Origin: JAGMCF01 sp964398885
GTDB lineage: Bacteria > Cloacimonadota > Cloacimonadia > JGIOTU-2
Direction of reading: 5' to 3'
Assembly: GCA_964398885.1 (NCBI GenBank)
Contig: CAYNOU010000005.1
Coordinates: 1 to 64,000, forward strand
Length of the DNA: 64,000 bases
Shown here piece by piece: positions 61,668 to 64,000 of this stretch. Within the stretch, counting starts at the first letter, position 1. Each line of letters starts with the position of its first letter. Position numbers and translations under genes: made by a program. The notes below the pieces were generated by a model. It had not been told where the DNA came from and ran no database searches. It worked only from the letters and a program-made list of their open reading frames with translations.

Positions 61668-62513
61668 TCATATGTCAATTTTTTTATTATTTAAATTTGT
61701 TTTGCTATTATAATTTTTATATTTTATTAATAATTTTTCTATTAAAGTTTTCTCAAATTTATTTATTTTACTATCTTTTAAGAAGTTTAAATCAGACTCT
61801 TTTTCAAAATTTTTTTTGAAGGTATTTACGAATTTATTAAAGCTAATAGGTTCATCTAAAATTTGATTAATTGCTATAGTTTTTTGCGATAAGAGTTTTT
61901 TTAAAGTCTTACGGTCAGAGGCATTGTTAAAAGGCACTAATTCAGCCATTAATTCTTGATTGTGGTTTAGTAATATAGAGCCGTGTTGAAGTAATACACT
62001 ATTTTTTCTAATTTGTGCACTGCCAATAATTTTTTTGTGTTTGTAATGAATTTCATACTTTGAAGCACTTGCAAAGCAAGGATTTGACCAATCTTTCTGT
62101 TCTTTATTTTGATATATACCATCTTCCATTTCAGCAGAAATACCGATGTCATCAAGACATTTTATAAGAACACTTCCAATTTTCTGATAGGATTTTAAAA
62201 TTGAACCACTCATTATTCCATTAGTATTCGCAATAACTGCATAAGTAACTTCATCGTAATGTAAAACCGCCCTTCCACCCGTTGGTCTCCGAACTATTCC
62301 CAAACCATATTTTTTAACTTTATCTAAATCAATTTGTTTTTCAATATTTTGATGAAATCCGAATGAAACTGTTGGAGGGTCCCAATCATAAACTCGGATA
62401 GTTTGTGGCGAAATGCCTTTTAATACTCCCAGCAGAATAGCTTCATCTATTGCCATATTTTCTGCTGGAGCCATTTTGCCAGAGATGATGAAACGCCAGG
62501 TATTATTAGTCAT
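61668..62513 (-). CDS. Lipoate protein ligase / octanoyltransferase family (LipM/LplA-type)
   Basis: 281 residues with the biotinyl/lipoyl transferase fold: MAIDEAIL, VRVYDWDPP-like TIRVYDWDPPTVSFGFHQ, RRPTGGRAVLH, KIIGSAQIRKNSVLLQHGS. A Cys in NPCFASASKYEI corresponds to the position of the LipM nucleophile, so octanoyl transfer to lipoyl domains is likelier than ATP-dependent lipoate ligation. Upstream on the same strand is an interspersed repeat. Confidence 0.85.
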   Translation of the reverse strand: MTNNTWRFIISGKMAPAENMAIDEAILLGVLKGISPQTIRVYDWDPPTVSFGFHQNIEKQIDLDKVKKYGLGIVRRPTGGRAVLHYDEVTYAVIANTNGIMSGSILKSYQKIGSVLIKCLDDIGISAEMEDGIYQNKEQKDWSNPCFASASKYEIHYKHKKIIGSAQIRKNSVLLQHGSILLNHNQELMAELVPFNNASDRKTLKKLLSQKTIAINQILDEPISFNKFVNTFKKNFEKESDLNFLKDSKINKFEKTLIEKLLIKYKNYNSKTNLNNKKIDI

Positions 62514-62529
62514 AATGCTTCACTGTCAA

Positions 62530-62682
62530 ATGGCTGAAGCCGTCATATTGCTTTGCTGTCATAAATTGTTATTACACTTATTTTGTTAAAAATGGACATC
62601 TGATAATTTTTAACTATTTATAACGCTATCCCCGCGGACGCGGGGAAGTAGCATATGACAATTTATGACGAGCCGAAGGCTC
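62530..62682 (+). repeat. Interspersed repeat upstream of the lipoyl-transferase gene
   Basis: Starts ATGGCTGAAGCCGTCATATT and ends AGCATATGACAATTTATGAC then GAGCCGAAGGCTC, matching both ends of the repeat at 37981-38083 (inverted there). The centre is about 50 bases longer and includes the hairpin CCCCGC-ggac-GCGGGG (62630-62645). It supplies the 3' end of the small reading frame at 62626-62802. Confidence 0.75.
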
Positions 62683-62802
62683 TTCTGACTCTCCAAAGGA
62701 GAATTTGACCTTTTGTTTCCCTTTTTCAATTATTCCAATTTTAATAGCATCTGTTTTAGAAATAATTTCTTCAGAATCAATCTTGTTTGCAAATGCAATC
62801 AT
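62626..62802 (-). pseudogene. Short reading frame, probable gene remnant ending in a repeat
   Basis: 58 codons from ATG 62802: MIAFANKIDSEEIISKTDAI, then KIGIIEKGKQKVKFSFGES. After that the frame enters the interspersed repeat (EEPSARHKLSYATSPRPRG, stop). The open frame extends upstream (STIDGVG) to a TAA at 62833-62835 and is in register with pfkB, from which it is separated by two stops. The first 40 residues look protein-like; the rest is repeat-derived. No family recognised. Confidence 0.4.
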
Positions 62803-62856
62803 TCCAACTCCATCTATAGTAGACGCTGAATTTTATATTTCATTTTGTAGTAATAA

Positions 62857-63759
62857 TCAGCTAAATTGAGTATATTTTTTTAGATTATTATACCGATTAT
62901 CTATCTGTATTCTATTGATATTTTTTATGATTTCAACACTGAAACCCTCTATATTGAAAGAAGATGTAATTGTTCCATAAATTGTAGCTCTTTTTAATGT
63001 TTCATAATTAATGTTATTTTGTGAAGCAATATATCCCATAAATCCTCCTGCAAAGCAATCTCCAGCACCTGTTGGATCAATCACTTTTTGAACAGGGAAA
63101 ATAGGTGCAAAGAAAAGATTGTTTTTTGCAATCGCAATGGAGCCATATTCTCCCTGTTTTATGATAATGAGTTTTAGACCCATTTGTAAAACTTTTTCTG
63201 CAGCATCAAAAATATAACTCTCGCCAGTCAGCATTCTTATCTCTTCTTCATTAATGAATAGTATATCTATCATTTTTAATAACTTTTTTAAGGATTTATT
63301 TTTTCCTTCAATCCAGAAGTTCATTGTATCTGCTGCAATTATTTTAGGCCTTTTCATCTGGCTTAAGACGCTTATCTGTAATTCTGGGTCAATATTGCCT
63401 AAAAAGAGATATTCACACGAGCTACAATTATCAGGTATTTTTGGTGAGAAGTTTGCGAAAACATTTAGTGAAGTTTTTAAAGTAATTGCTTCGTTAAGAT
63501 TTTCATATTTTCCTTCCCAGCGGAAAGTTTTGCCATCTGCTATTTCTAATCCATTTGTATCTATGCCTTTATTCTTTAATAGGTTGATATTTTCTTTGGG
63601 AAAGTCAGTCCCAACAACACCCACAATTGAAACATTTTTGCAGAAGTAGCTTGCTGCTAAAGAGGCATAAACTGCAGAACCTCCAAGCGCATCTTTCACC
63701 TTACCAAATCTGTTCTGAACAGTATCTAATGCGATTGAACCGATGATTAGAAGGCTCAT
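62857..63759 (-). CDS. PfkB-family carbohydrate/nucleoside kinase
   Basis: 300 residues. N-terminal LLIIGSIALDTV and GGSAVYASLAAS, and the C-terminal PfkB signature DPTGAGDCFAGGFMGY with the catalytic Asp. It transfers phosphate from ATP to a sugar or nucleoside; the substrate is unclear, though GGSAVYASLAAS is typical of ribokinase/adenosine-kinase-like members. It overlaps the upstream 72-codon gene by four bases (ATGA). Confidence 0.88.
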   Translation of the reverse strand: MSLLIIGSIALDTVQNRFGKVKDALGGSAVYASLAASYFCKNVSIVGVVGTDFPKENINLLKNKGIDTNGLEIADGKTFRWEGKYENLNEAITLKTSLNVFANFSPKIPDNCSSCEYLFLGNIDPELQISVLSQMKRPKIIAADTMNFWIEGKNKSLKKLLKMIDILFINEEEIRMLTGESYIFDAAEKVLQMGLKLIIIKQGEYGSIAIAKNNLFFAPIFPVQKVIDPTGAGDCFAGGFMGYIASQNNINYETLKRATIYGTITSSFNIEGFSVEIIKNINRIQIDNRYNNLKKYTQFS

Positions 63760-63974
63760 TTTTCCTCATTTATGATTATTTCTGTTTTAGGTTCTTTTGA
63801 TTCTGTAAGCCATTTAAACAATTTATCTGGACCTCCGCTTGAAAAAAATTTCACAAGCAAGATAACAATGATTAAGATAATAATCCTGAGCAATAATTTC
63901 CAGAAAGAAGACAGTTCTTTATTTCGTCTTTCTCTCCTTCTTTTCCACTCGTCGCCAAATTCTGAATGTTTCAT
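63756..63974 (-). CDS. Small single-pass membrane protein of unknown function
   Basis: 72 residues: a basic N-terminus (GDEWKRRRERRNKELSSFWK), one membrane helix (LLLRIIILIIVILLVKFF) and a charged C-terminal tail. Translation is coupled to pfkB through an ATGA overlap. Upstream, 63988-64000 begins a TTTGTGG-type element about 15 bases before the start, as before pheT. Unknown function. Confidence 0.75.
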   Translation of the reverse strand: MKHSEFGDEWKRRRERRNKELSSFWKLLLRIIILIIVILLVKFFSSGGPDKLFKWLTESKEPKTEIIINEEK

Positions 63975-63987
63975 ATGAAAATCTCTT

Positions 63988-64000
63988 TCACCACAAAGGT
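63988..64000 (-). repeat. Partial TTTGTGG-type element at the window end
   Basis: (-) strand ACCTTTGTGGTGA; the junction into the gene closely matches that before pheT. Truncated by the window edge. Confidence 0.5.

Overview
This 64 kb window is a low-GC bacterial chromosome segment. It comes from an organism with an outer membrane (LpxB, TonB/ExbB/ExbD, a TonB-dependent receptor, a PorV-like barrel, secreted proteins with C-terminal sorting-type domains). It also has an anaerobe-type 2-oxoacid:ferredoxin oxidoreductase, RNase Y/YmdB and an lpxB-DUF374 pair. This combination fits the FCB superphylum. Cloacimonadota or a neighbouring candidate phylum is my best guess, from gene content only. 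I saw no rRNA, tRNA or CRISPR.

Layout. 0.1-3.6 kb (+): 2-oxoacid:ferredoxin oxidoreductase delta, alpha and beta genes; the beta gene is split by a 368-residue LAGLIDADG intein placed exactly in the thiamine-diphosphate site. 3.7-12.1 kb (-): rpoN, rarA, uppS, cdsA, dxr and comEC, the last broken by one in-frame TGA. 12.7-26.1 kb (-): a signal-transduction island with a PAS kinase, response regulators, a 1417-residue GAF/PAS protein without a kinase, a FIST protein and a hybrid kinase. Embedded in it are a REP-type tyrosine transposase (RAYT) with flanking palindromes, a four-helix-bundle gene between inverted tandem arrays, a TPR-PAS pseudogene, and an unusual protein joining a sigma-54-like C-terminal half to a GIY-YIG nuclease domain. 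26.4-32.0 kb: pilin-like protein, PpiD-like chaperone, DUF374 acyltransferase, LpxB, DUF4384 protein. 32.1-34.1 kb (-): a decayed diversity-generating retroelement (truncated reverse transcriptase, frameshifted avd, FGE-type variable protein). 34.2-36.9 kb (-): an 893-residue exported repeat protein. 37-46.6 kb (+): infC-rpmI-rplT-pheS-pheT, a coiled-coil protein, zapA, a probable 6S RNA, rny, ymdB, folD. 46.7-61.6 kb: a lipoprotein (+), then (-) a TonB receptor, exbB, two exbD, tonB, two large secreted proteins and a PorV-like barrel. 61.7-64 kb (-): a LipM/LplA-type protein, a small orphan reading frame, a PfkB kinase and a small membrane protein.

The strongest unexplained signal is the palindromic DNA. 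Several families of short nested palindromes (cores such as CCCGAT...ATCGGG inside conserved outer arms) lie between genes, supply the stop codons of at least four genes, and occur in frame inside three (comEC, the sigma-54/GIY-YIG gene, the repeat-protein gene). A RAYT gene bracketed by two copies of one family is a plausible mobiliser. A separate TTTGCG/TCTGTGG-type element sits 13-30 bases upstream of four start codons.
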